A DNA stretch of 64,000 nt from Streptomyces sp. CB02414. Lineage in GTDB: Bacteria > Actinomycetota > Actinomycetes > Streptomycetales > Streptomycetaceae. Numbering within the stretch: the first letter of the stretch is position 1; the number at the start of each line of letters is the position of its first letter. Made by a program: the position numbers and the translations under genes. The notes beneath the pieces are model-generated. The model did no database searches and was not told the DNA's origin. It saw only the letters and a list, made by a program, of their open reading frames with translations. Shown one piece after another: positions 34,029 through 41,873 of the stretch. Location of the stretch: contig NZ_LIPF01000009.1 of NCBI RefSeq assembly GCF_001905385.1, positions 186,001 to 250,000 on the forward strand, written 5' to 3'.

Positions 34029-34469
34029 TCACGGGCCGAAGGTGTGCGCCATCCACTGGTCCGGCCGGTCCAGTGCCGTGAAGCCGAGCTTCTCGTAAAC
34101 GCCGTGCGCGTCGTGCGTGGCCAGCAGGATCCGCCGCAGTCCGTACGGCCGCAGGTGCTCGCGCACCGCCGCGACCAGTGCCGTGCCGATGCCCTTGCCG
34201 CGCACCGAGGGGTCAACGTACACGTCGCACAGCCAGGCGAAGGTGGCCCGGTCGGTGATCACCCGCGCGTACGCCACCTGCTGTGCGGTCAGCTCCTCGT
34301 GGACGCCGAAGTTGAGCGAGCCCTCGATCGCGCGGTCCTGCTTCTCCCGGGAGCGTCCGAGCGCCCAGTACGCGTCGGTGGACAGCCAGCGGTGCACGCG
34401 TGCGGCGTCGATGCGGTGCGGGTCGGTGGAGATCTCGTAGCCCTCGGGCAGGCTCGGCGTGGGGATCAT
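34029..34469 (-). CDS. GNAT family N-acetyltransferase
   Basis: The 146-residue enzyme has motif A as VYVDPSVRGKGIGTALVAAV and the late YEKLGFTALDRPDQWM typical of small GNAT proteins close to the YjaB/PanZ-like group. ATG 34469 (MIPTPSLPEGYEISTDPHRI) is chosen; the frame upstream to 34568 is atypical. Substrate unknown. It lies between the histidine-phosphatase-like gene and the MocR regulator gene, all on one strand. Confidence 0.85.
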   Translation of the reverse strand: MIPTPSLPEGYEISTDPHRIDAARVHRWLSTDAYWALGRSREKQDRAIEGSLNFGVHEELTAQQVAYARVITDRATFAWLCDVYVDPSVRGKGIGTALVAAVREHLRPYGLRRILLATHDAHGVYEKLGFTALDRPDQWMAHTFGP

Positions 34470-34515
34470 GCGGGGATGCTCGCAGGGTGGCGGGGCCGCG
34501 TCGAGCCCGCGGGGT

Positions 34516-35961
34516 TCACGGGCGCCGCCCCCACACCTCCGCGCAGGCCGTGCGCAGGCGCCGTACACCCTCCGCGATCTCGCCGGCGCCCGCCACCGCC
34601 GCGAAGCTCAGCCTCAGGTGGGGGGCCGGGGGCTCGGCGCTGAAGTACGGGCGGCCCGGGGTGACCGCGACGCCCGCGCGCAGGGCGGCCGCGGTGAGGG
34701 CGGTCTCGTCCGTGCCCTCGGGCAGCCGGGGCCACAGGTGGTAGCCGCCGGAGGGAATGTGCGCCAGGGAGATCTCAGGGAGGTGCAGGCGCAGGGCGGA
34801 CGTCATCGCGTCCCGGCGGGCCTTCAGCTCCGCCGAGACCGCGCGCAGGTGGCGGGGCCAGGCGGGCGAGCCGACGAGCTCCAGTGCCGCCTCCTGGAGG
34901 GGGCGGGGCACGAAGAAGGTGTCGACGACCTGGATGGCCCGCAGCCGCTCCAGCACCGGTCCGCGCGCGGCCAGGGCGCTCACCCGGAAGCTCGGCGAGG
35001 TCGCCTTGGTCAGCGAGCAGACGTGCACCACGACGCCGTCCGGGTCGTCGGCGGCGAGCGGGGCGGGCAGCGGCCCCGCGTCCTCGTGCACCAGCCGCCG
35101 CACGAAGTCGTCCTCGACGACGAAGGCGCCGGCCGAGCGGGCGATGCGCAGCACCTCGCCGCGCCGCTCGGGGGCGAGGACGGCGCCGGTCGGGTTCTGG
35201 AACAGGGGCTGGCAGACGAAGACGCGGGCGCCGGTCGCCCGGAAGGCGTCGGCGAGCAGCGCCGGACGCACTCCGTCCGCGTCGACGGGGACCGGCACGG
35301 GGCGCAGGCCGGCCGCCCGGGCGATGGCCAGCATGCCGGGGTACGTCGGGGACTCGACGAGGACGGCGGTGCCGGGCGGGGCGAGGGCGCGCAGGGCGGT
35401 GGTCAGCGCGGACTGTCCGCCCGAGGTGACCAGCACCTCCGCCGCCGTGATGGCCCCGCCGATGCCGCGCGCGAACCACTCCCGCAGCTCCGGCAGCCCC
35501 TCCATCGGCGGCCGGCCCCACGCACCGGGCCGCCGCCCGGCCCGGGACAGGGCCGCCGCCATCGCCCGCTCCGGCTGCAGCGAGGGGTGCAGGTAGCCGC
35601 CGTTGAACTCCACGACGCCGGGCGGCGGGGCGGCCAGCGAGACCAGGACCCCGGAGGCGTCCACCGAGCGCGGTACGAGGTCGGCGGCGCCGTCGGCGCT
35701 GAGCGCGACCTCCTGCCAGGAGGTGTCGCCGCCGGACGTCGCGGACGAGCGCGGCCGGGCGCGGAAGGCACCAGCGCCGGGCCGGGTGACCACCAGCCCC
35801 TCGGCGGCCAGCTGCGCCAGGGCGCGGGAGACGGTCACCGGGCTCACCCGGAAACGGTCGACCAGGGCCCGGCTGGAGGGGAGCTTTCCGCCGGGAGAGT
35901 AGCGGTCGAGCTCACTCCTCAGCTGGTTCACCAGGTCAGCGACACTGCTACGCTCTTGCAT
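34516..35961 (-). CDS. MocR/PdxR-type regulator (GntR DNA-binding plus aminotransferase domain)
   Basis: The 481-residue protein has an N-terminal GntR winged helix (PSSRALVDRFRVSPVTVSRAL, about 29-49) fused to a class-I aminotransferase domain with VTSGGQSAL and the PLP-lysine region SLTKATSPSFRVS. MocR regulators sense PLP or amino acids. Its ATG (35961-35959) shares the same CATG with the divergent transporter gene, so the two start codons overlap on opposite strands. Regulation of that transporter is likely. Confidence 0.88.
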   Translation of the reverse strand: MQERSSVADLVNQLRSELDRYSPGGKLPSSRALVDRFRVSPVTVSRALAQLAAEGLVVTRPGAGAFRARPRSSATSGGDTSWQEVALSADGAADLVPRSVDASGVLVSLAAPPPGVVEFNGGYLHPSLQPERAMAAALSRAGRRPGAWGRPPMEGLPELREWFARGIGGAITAAEVLVTSGGQSALTTALRALAPPGTAVLVESPTYPGMLAIARAAGLRPVPVPVDADGVRPALLADAFRATGARVFVCQPLFQNPTGAVLAPERRGEVLRIARSAGAFVVEDDFVRRLVHEDAGPLPAPLAADDPDGVVVHVCSLTKATSPSFRVSALAARGPVLERLRAIQVVDTFFVPRPLQEAALELVGSPAWPRHLRAVSAELKARRDAMTSALRLHLPEISLAHIPSGGYHLWPRLPEGTDETALTAAALRAGVAVTPGRPYFSAEPPAPHLRLSFAAVAGAGEIAEGVRRLRTACAEVWGRRP

Positions 35962-35977
35962 GAGAGCACAGAGTAGC
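35947..35977. promoter_or_regulatory. Inverted repeat centred on the shared MocR/EamA start codons
   Basis: GCTACgCT (35947-35954) and AGaGTAGC (35970-35977) form an imperfect 8-bp inverted repeat around the CATG at 35959-35962. -10-like boxes occur on both sides (TACGCT 35949-35954 on plus; TACTCT 35970-35975 on minus), inside the arms. Binding there would shut both promoters. Confidence 0.5.
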
Positions 35978-36886
35978 GCTACCCGCCCTTCGGCGATAGC
36001 AGTGGACAGCCCGGACACCGCGTCCGGCATCCGGTCCCTCGGCACCCTCCAGGCGGCCCTGGGCGTCGTCGCCTTCTCGCTCACCTTCCCCGCCACCGCC
36101 TGGGGGCTGGAGGGCTTCGGCCCCTGGTCCCTCATCGCCGTGCGCTCGATCCTCGCGGCGGTGATCGCCGGGGGCTGTCTGCTGGCACTGCGCGTGCCCC
36201 TTCCCGAGCGGCGGCACTGGTTCGGGCTGGCGGTGGTGGGCGCGGGCGTCGTCCTGGGCTTCCCCCTGCTGACCACGCTCGCCCTGCAGACCTCGACGAC
36301 CGCGCACGCCGCCGTCGTGGTCGGGCTGCTTCCGCTGACCACCGCGCTGCTGTCCGCGCTGCGCATCGGCACCCGCCCCTCGCGCACCTTCTGGATCGCG
36401 GCGCTGGCGGGCGCGGCGGCGGTCATCGCCTTCACGGTGCAGCAGAGCGGCGGCGCCCTGACCACGGCCGACGCCTACCTCTTCGGGGCACTGCTGGTGT
36501 GCGCGGCCGGTTACACCGAGGGCGGACGGCTGGCCCGGGTGATGCCGGGCTGGCAGGTCATCGGCTGGGCGCTGGTGCTGTGCCTGCCGGTGACGGTGCC
36601 GATGGCGGCCGTGGCCCTGTCGTTCGAGCCGGTGCACCTGACGGGGCACGGGGTGGCCGGGCTGCTGTGGGTGGCGGTGGGCTCGCAGTTCCTTGGGCTG
36701 GTCGTCTGGTACCGGGGCATGGCGGCGATCGGCATTCCGAAGGCCAGCCAGTTGCAGCTGGCGCAGCCGCTGCTCACACTGGTGTGGTCGGTACTTCTCC
36801 TGGGCGAGCACCTGACGGTGGCCGCTCCGCTGACGGCCGCGGCGGTACTGGTGTGCATCGCGGTCACCCAGCGGGCCCGGGGCTGA
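35960..36886 (+). CDS. EamA/DMT family membrane transporter
   Basis: The 308-residue protein has about ten transmembrane helices in two EamA repeats, typical of drug/metabolite exporters of the RhaT/YdcZ superfamily. The substrate may be an amino acid or vitamin B6-related compound given the divergent MocR gene; this is inference. The start ATG 35960 would be leaderless. GTG 36002 is an alternative that leaves a 40-nt spacer. Confidence 0.85.
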   Translation: MRAQSSATRPSAIAVDSPDTASGIRSLGTLQAALGVVAFSLTFPATAWGLEGFGPWSLIAVRSILAAVIAGGCLLALRVPLPERRHWFGLAVVGAGVVLGFPLLTTLALQTSTTAHAAVVVGLLPLTTALLSALRIGTRPSRTFWIAALAGAAAVIAFTVQQSGGALTTADAYLFGALLVCAAGYTEGGRLARVMPGWQVIGWALVLCLPVTVPMAAVALSFEPVHLTGHGVAGLLWVAVGSQFLGLVVWYRGMAAIGIPKASQLQLAQPLLTLVWSVLLLGEHLTVAAPLTAAAVLVCIAVTQRARG

Positions 36887-36914
36887 GCGGCACACACGTG
36901 AGGAGGCCTCACAG

Positions 36915-37109
36915 ATGCACGCAACCAAGGGCGACCAGCTGATCCAGCACGGCCGGGTGGTGGGTGAGCACGACAAGGTCGCGGAGATCGTCGAAGTGAT
37001 GGGCAAGGAAGGCGCTCCCCCGTACCGGGTCCGGTTCGAGGACGGGCACGAGGCGGTGTGCTCGCCCGGCCCCGACTCGGAGATCCGGCACAGGGAGATC
37101 CGGCTGTAG
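36915..37109 (+). CDS. DUF1918 small protein, 64 aa
   Basis: This small protein (MHATKGDQLIQHGRVVGEHD...) matches the DUF1918 pattern of actinobacteria, a KOW/SH3-like barrel with GDxLxxxGxxVGxxDrxGeIxEV and a late GPD. Function unknown. A good GAGGAGG ribosome-binding site precedes the ATG. It follows the EamA gene by 28 nt and may be in the same transcript. Confidence 0.8.
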   Translation: MHATKGDQLIQHGRVVGEHDKVAEIVEVMGKEGAPPYRVRFEDGHEAVCSPGPDSEIRHREIRL

Positions 37110-37118
37110 CCCTACTTC

Positions 37119-38384
37119 TCAGGGGCGCGGGGCGCGGGCCGGCCGCGCGTAGTGGTCGGCGTTCACCCGTGCCATCGCGCCGATCCGGTCGTCGGCCACG
37201 TCCTTCGCCGAGAAGTAGACGTGCCCGCGCACCTCGGGGTGCCGCTGGGCGAGGGTGAGGTGCCGGGAGAGTTCCGCCGGGTCCTGCCAGGCCGCGCCCT
37301 GCGCCGGGTCACCGGCCTTGTACAGCGCCTCGCCGACGTACAGCTCGGTCCGGCTCCCCCTGGCCACCTCCGCCCACCACGGCACGAGCTCGGCGTAGTC
37401 GGCGGCCTCCAGACCGATGTGCCAGTACAGCTGCGGCACGATGTAGTCGATCCAGCCCTCGCGCACCCACTTACGGGTGTCCGCGTGCAGGTCGTCGTAG
37501 GTCTGCACGCCGGCCTTGGTGTCCGAGCCCGCGGCGTCGGTGGCGGCGTTGCGCCACACCCCGAAGGGGCTGACGCCGAAGCGGGCGGCGGGCCGGATCT
37601 TCTTCACCCGCTCCGCGGTCTCGCGCACCAGCAGGTCGATGTTGTTCCGCCGCCAGGCCGCCTTGGCCGCGAAGCCGCCGCCGTACGTGCTGAACGTCCC
37701 GCCGTCGTCGAAGCTCTGGCCCGCCACCGGGTAGGGGTAGAAGTAGTCGTCGAAGTGGACGCCGTCCACGGCGTATTTCTCGACGGCGTCCATCATCGCG
37801 TCCTGGACGAAGGCCCGGACCTCGGGCAGCCCCGGGTTGTAGTGGAGCTTCCCGCCGTACGGCACCACCCACTCCGGGTGCTTGCGCGCGGGGTGGGACG
37901 GCACCAGGCGGCTGGGGACGTCGTGCGTGGCGACGCGGTACGGGTTGAACCAGGCGTGCAGCTCCAGGCCGCGGGCGTGCGCCTCCTCGACGGCCGTGCC
38001 CAGCGGGTCCCAGCCCGGGTCCCGGCCCTGGCTGCCGGACAGGTACTCCGACCAGGGCTCGTACGCCGAGGGCCACAGCGCGTCGGCCGTGGGCCGCACC
38101 TGGAAGATCACCGTGTTGAGTCCGTGCCGGACCGCCGTGTCGAGGTACTCGACCAGCTCCGCCCGCTGCTCGGCCGCGCGCAGCCCCGCGCGGCTGGGCC
38201 AGTCGCGGCCGGCCACGGTGGCCAGCCACATGCCTCGCATCCCGGCGGTGGCCACGCCGCCCCCGCGGGGTCCCTCCGCGGGGCCCGGTACGGCCGAGGG
38301 AACCGGCGTCGCCGACGCCCGGGGCGCCATCGTGAACGCCGACAACGCCGCCACCGCGAAGGCACGACGCGAGACACCGCCCAT
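37119..38384 (-). CDS. Secreted glycoside-hydrolase-like protein (GHL10/YngK type)
   Basis: The 421-residue precursor has a Tat-like signal (SRRAFAVAALSAFTMAPRASA). The rest is a GHL10 TIM-barrel domain: MRGMWLATVAGRDWPS near the start, GLNTVIFQVRPTADALWPS, HAWFNPYR, and VDGVHFDDYFYPYP with candidate acidic catalytic residues. Related proteins act on peptidoglycan or other glycans; the substrate here is unknown. It is convergent with the DUF1918 gene, 9 nt away. Confidence 0.87.
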   Translation of the reverse strand: MGGVSRRAFAVAALSAFTMAPRASATPVPSAVPGPAEGPRGGGVATAGMRGMWLATVAGRDWPSRAGLRAAEQRAELVEYLDTAVRHGLNTVIFQVRPTADALWPSAYEPWSEYLSGSQGRDPGWDPLGTAVEEAHARGLELHAWFNPYRVATHDVPSRLVPSHPARKHPEWVVPYGGKLHYNPGLPEVRAFVQDAMMDAVEKYAVDGVHFDDYFYPYPVAGQSFDDGGTFSTYGGGFAAKAAWRRNNIDLLVRETAERVKKIRPAARFGVSPFGVWRNAATDAAGSDTKAGVQTYDDLHADTRKWVREGWIDYIVPQLYWHIGLEAADYAELVPWWAEVARGSRTELYVGEALYKAGDPAQGAAWQDPAELSRHLTLAQRHPEVRGHVYFSAKDVADDRIGAMARVNADHYARPARAPRP

Positions 38385-38560
38385 GGGGAGACCTCCTGAA
38401 CGCTGCGGATCCGCACGGTCACGGATCGTGTACGGGCACTCAGCATGCCGGACCCGGGAGACGGATCCGTGACCATTCGGGGGTAACGTGCTCGATCGGA
38501 GCAGGCACCGGGGACCCCGGCGTGCGTGCTGCCAGCCGTGGAGTCAGCGAAAGGGACGAT

Positions 38561-39433
38561 GTGACCGGCATCTCGGGAGATATCGCACGCGTCGGCGTGG
38601 TGGGCTGCGGTCAGATGGGAGCGGGCATCGCCGAGGTGTGCGCCCGCTCCGGTCTGGACGTGATGGTCGCCGAGACCACCGGCGAGGCGCTGGAGATCGG
38701 CCGGACCCGGCTGTACAACTCGCTGACCAAGGCCGCCGAGCGCGGGAAGATCACCGAGGAGGAGCGGGACGCGACGCAGGCGCGGCTGAGCTTCACCACC
38801 GACCTCGGCGAGTTCGCCGACCGTGATCTGGTGATCGAGGCCGTCGTCGAGAACGAGCAGGTCAAGACCGAGATCTTCCAGGTGCTGGACCAGGTCGTGA
38901 CCCGGCCGGACGCCATCCTGGCCTCCAACACCTCCTCGATCCCGCTGGTGAAGCTGGCCGTCGCCACCTCGCGGCCCGACCACGTCATCGGCATCCACTT
39001 CTTCAACCCGGCCCCCGTGCAGCAGCTGGTCGAGCTGATCCCGGCGCTCACCACCTCCGAGGGCACGCTCAGCCGGGCTCAGCTGTTCACCGAGAAGGTG
39101 CTCGGCAAGCACGCCATCCGCGCCCAGGACCGCTCCGGCTTCGTGGTCAACGCGCTGCTCATCCCCTACCTCCTCTCGGCGATCCGGATGTTCGAGTCGG
39201 GGATCGCCAGCCGCGAGGACATCGACAACGGCATGGAGATGGGCTGCGCCCACCCGATGGGCCCGCTGAAGCTGTCCGACCTGATCGGCCTGGACACGGT
39301 CGCCTCGGTCGCGTACTCGATGTACGAGGAGTACAAGGAGCCGCTGTACGCCGCTCCCCCGCTGCTCCAGCGCATGGTCGACGCGGGCCGGCTGGGCCGC
39401 AAGAGCGGCTCGGGCTTCTACACCTACGGCTGA
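38561..39433 (+). CDS. 3-hydroxybutyryl-CoA dehydrogenase
   Basis: The 290-residue enzyme has a Rossmann NAD motif (RVGVVGCGQMGAGIAEVCAR), the catalytic region IGIHFFNPAPVQQLVELI with the active-site His and the SNTSSIP loop. It interconverts acetoacetyl-CoA and 3-hydroxybutyryl-CoA in fatty-acid, butyrate or PHB metabolism and in ethylmalonyl-CoA precursor supply. GTG 38561 is chosen with AAGGGA upstream; the frame opens at 38522. Confidence 0.92.
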   Translation: MTGISGDIARVGVVGCGQMGAGIAEVCARSGLDVMVAETTGEALEIGRTRLYNSLTKAAERGKITEEERDATQARLSFTTDLGEFADRDLVIEAVVENEQVKTEIFQVLDQVVTRPDAILASNTSSIPLVKLAVATSRPDHVIGIHFFNPAPVQQLVELIPALTTSEGTLSRAQLFTEKVLGKHAIRAQDRSGFVVNALLIPYLLSAIRMFESGIASREDIDNGMEMGCAHPMGPLKLSDLIGLDTVASVAYSMYEEYKEPLYAAPPLLQRMVDAGRLGRKSGSGFYTYG

Positions 39434-39966
39434 CGGCTCTGGGACCTGAGGTGGTGCAGCAGGAGTAACGCGGCCGCCATGTTGGCGGCCGGGACCTCCC
39501 CGCGGGCGACCAGGTCGGGAACGACCTTGAGGGGGACCCATTCCCGGCGGTCCGACTCGAAGTCGTCCACGGGGTGTCCGACGTACGTTCCCTCCCCGGC
39601 CCAGTAGACGTGGTGCCGGGCGTCGGTGAGCCCGTTGGACGGCTCCACGCTCATCAGGTGGCGCAGCGGCCCCGGCCGCCAGCCGGTCTCCTCCTCCAGC
39701 TCCCTGGCCGCCGCCACCGCGACGTCCTCGCCGTCCTCGACTACGCCGGCCGCGAGTTCCCAGCCCCAGCTGTCGGTGATGAAGCGGTGCCGCCACAGCA
39801 GGAGGACCTCGTCGGCCTCGTTCACGACCGTGGCCACGGCCACGGGGCGCATGCGTATGAGGAAGTGGTCGAGGTGCCGGCCGTCCGGCAGCCCGACATC
39901 GGCCAGATTGACGCTGAACCAGCGGTTTGAGTACACAGTTTGTTCGTTCTGCTTCGTCCACTGCAC
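39424..39966 (-). CDS. NUDIX hydrolase
   Basis: The 180-residue protein contains the Nudix box as GVVEDGEDVAVAAARELEEE followed by TGW, with the metal-binding REL-EE glutamates. It resembles ADP-ribose pyrophosphatase-type enzymes (RMRPVAVATVV...VLLLWRHRF). The start is GTG 39966, behind AGGTGG. The last 10 nt overlap the convergent 3-hydroxybutyryl-CoA dehydrogenase gene. Confidence 0.88.
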   Translation of the reverse strand: MQWTKQNEQTVYSNRWFSVNLADVGLPDGRHLDHFLIRMRPVAVATVVNEADEVLLLWRHRFITDSWGWELAAGVVEDGEDVAVAAARELEEETGWRPGPLRHLMSVEPSNGLTDARHHVYWAGEGTYVGHPVDDFESDRREWVPLKVVPDLVARGEVPAANMAAALLLLHHLRSQSRQP

Positions 39967-40082
39967 GGTTCTGCCACCTTTCCTGAGGTAGGTGGCAATA
40001 TCGCAGCCGGAGCGGCCCCACAGCAGGCGCACGGTGCCCGCTCTGGGCGCAGCGGTGGCGCAATGGGGCCCGGGCCGGGACG

Positions 40083-41423
40083 TCAGAGCGGTACGCGCAG
40101 CGCACCGTCGATGAGTTCGGCGGCCTCGGCCGTACCGGCGCAGCCGCTGCGCACCAGGTGCTCGCGCACCGCGCGGAGTCGGTCGCGCAGGCGCTGGGAC
40201 TCCATTCCCCGGGCCTGTTCGGTCATCTCCACCGCGGTGGCCACCGCCTTGTCGGCGTTGCCCTGGCGCAGTTCGATCGTGCTGAGCATGGCGAGCCGGT
40301 GCACCCGGCCGCGGTCGTGCGCCGGGTTGTCGACGGCCGCGGCGGCGTGCTCGGCCGCCGCCGTCAGCTCGCCGAGGCTCAGCAGCGCCTCCGCCACCTG
40401 GACGTTGACCAGCCCGGGCTGGACATAGCCGGTCTCGTCGGGTTCGTAGCCCCGCCGGATGCGTTCGGCGGCCTGCTCGGCCCGCCGGATGCACGACAGC
40501 GCGCTCGTGCCGTCGCCGAGGTGGGCGTACGCCTTCGCCTGCATCGCGTACAGGTCGGAGGCGAGCGCCGGGGTGGTGTGCGGACCGGCGGTGCGCAGGG
40601 CGGCCTCGGCGAAGGCGACGGCCTGCCGGTACTCCCGCATGAACAGCGCCTGGTTGACCAGCAGCGCGATGACGTAGGCGCCGAGGCCCCGGTCGCCGCT
40701 GGCCTTCGCCAGCCGCAGGGCCTGGTGGAAGTAGCGCTGCGCGAGGCCGTGCGCGTCGGAGTCGTACGCGCAGATGCCGGCGACCGCGACCAGGCCGCCG
40801 GTGGCGCGGTGGAGCTGGCGGCCGGTGGCGTCGGTGTAGCTGCCGCGCAGCAGCGGGGCGGCCTCGGAGTTGAGGAACCCGACGATGCGGGAGCGGGTCG
40901 CCATGCCGCCGGCCTTGCGGTACATCTGCTCGTAGTGGGCACGGGCGCAGCGCAGCAACTCCAGGTCGGCCGGGGTGACTGGGTGCCGGCCGCCGCGTGA
41001 GACGTCGACGTCCTCGGGCGGGTTCTCCCACTCCCACACCGGCATCACGGCGGGCGTGCCGGTGAGCGCGGGGGCGCCGAGGATGTGCGGGCGCCGCTGC
41101 TGGTCGGAGCGCCACAGGGCGGTGGCCCGCTCCACGAACCCGGACAGTGAACCGGTGTGCGGGGCGGCCGGTTCGCCGGGGACACCGAGGCCGATGTCGT
41201 CGAGGGTGACGGACCGGTGCAGCCGGGCCGCGAGGACCTCGCAGATCAGGTCGGGCACCTGGCCGCGCGGCCGCTGCCCCTTCAACCACCGTGCGACGGC
41301 GGTGTGTTCGTACCTCAGTACGAGCCCCCGGGCCCGGCCCGCCTGGTTGACGTGCGCGGCCAGTCCCGCGTGCGAGATCCCGGCCTCGTCGAGGATCGCG
41401 TCGAGCAGGGTGTTGGGCTGCAT
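40083..41423 (-). CDS. TPR-containing transcriptional regulator (NsdA-like)
   Basis: The 446-residue protein begins with a short helix-turn-helix-like region (MQPNTLLDAILDEAGISHAG...YEHTAVARWLKGQRPRGQVP). The rest is alpha-helical with degenerate tetratricopeptide repeats (about 150-430). This layout matches the Streptomyces regulator family that includes NsdA, involved in sporulation and antibiotic control; the link is from memory. It is monocistronic; a TTCACAC palindrome 45 nt upstream may be its operator. Confidence 0.78.
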   Translation of the reverse strand: MQPNTLLDAILDEAGISHAGLAAHVNQAGRARGLVLRYEHTAVARWLKGQRPRGQVPDLICEVLAARLHRSVTLDDIGLGVPGEPAAPHTGSLSGFVERATALWRSDQQRRPHILGAPALTGTPAVMPVWEWENPPEDVDVSRGGRHPVTPADLELLRCARAHYEQMYRKAGGMATRSRIVGFLNSEAAPLLRGSYTDATGRQLHRATGGLVAVAGICAYDSDAHGLAQRYFHQALRLAKASGDRGLGAYVIALLVNQALFMREYRQAVAFAEAALRTAGPHTTPALASDLYAMQAKAYAHLGDGTSALSCIRRAEQAAERIRRGYEPDETGYVQPGLVNVQVAEALLSLGELTAAAEHAAAAVDNPAHDRGRVHRLAMLSTIELRQGNADKAVATAVEMTEQARGMESQRLRDRLRAVREHLVRSGCAGTAEAAELIDGALRVPL

Positions 41424-41467
41424 GGGTGCCCCCGGTGACTCGGTGCCGACAGCGTAGTGCGTCGGTC

Positions 41468-41484
41468 TTCACACGGGGTGTGAA
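41468..41484. promoter_or_regulatory. Palindrome TTCACACgggGTGTGAA upstream of the TPR regulator
   Basis: Perfect 7-bp arms lie around a 3-nt centre, 45-61 nt upstream of the minus-strand start at 41423. The position fits an operator for autoregulation, but the binding protein is unknown. Confidence 0.5.
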
Positions 41485-41729
41485 CGGAGTACGCGCATCC
41501 GCAGCGTGTGCGCGCTGTCGCGGAGAGTTCGGGGCCGGTTGACTGAAGGGCCTCGAAAGAGGCCGGCCGGGCCGCCGGCTCCCCCTCGTACAGTGCGGCG
41601 GCCCGAGTGCACGCCGTCCGCCCAGCTGCCTGCCCGACACTCCGTGGCGGGGCGGACGGCTCCGCCGGTTGTGCGGGGCGAGTGAACGCCGTTCAGGGTG
41701 CGGGTGCGTCGTCGAGTGCGGGGCGCGTC

Positions 41730-41815
41730 GTGGTTGCTCGCGCAGTTCCCCGCGCCCCTTATCGGCGTCAGGGTGACGTCCCCCAGGGGCGCGGGGAACT
41801 GCGCGACCAGCCACC
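41730..41815 (-). repeat. Inverted pair of the short intergenic repeat; probable pheST terminator
   Basis: Copies at 41730-41759 and 41785-41815 face each other and can form a nearly perfect stem of about 29 bp with a 25-nt loop. The structure begins 59 nt past the pheT stop codon on the minus strand, where a terminator is expected. Confidence 0.75.
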
Positions 41816-41873
41816 GGCTACCCGCAGTCGCCAATCGGCAGAAGCCCCCCGCCCCTCGGGCGAACGCGAACCC

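Larger units (their letters stand above)
41424..41873. other. Intergenic region between regulator and pheT with hairpins and repeats
   Basis: This 450-nt gap holds three items: a palindrome at 41468-41484, a GGCCTC-GAAA-GAGGCC hairpin at 41549-41564, and a head-to-head pair of the short intergenic repeat at 41730-41815. I see no gene in it. Confidence 0.6.

Noticed and set aside
37115..37135. Possible further copy of the short intergenic repeat
   Set aside because: Only the first dozen bases (AGGGGCGCGGGG) match and the sequence then diverges.
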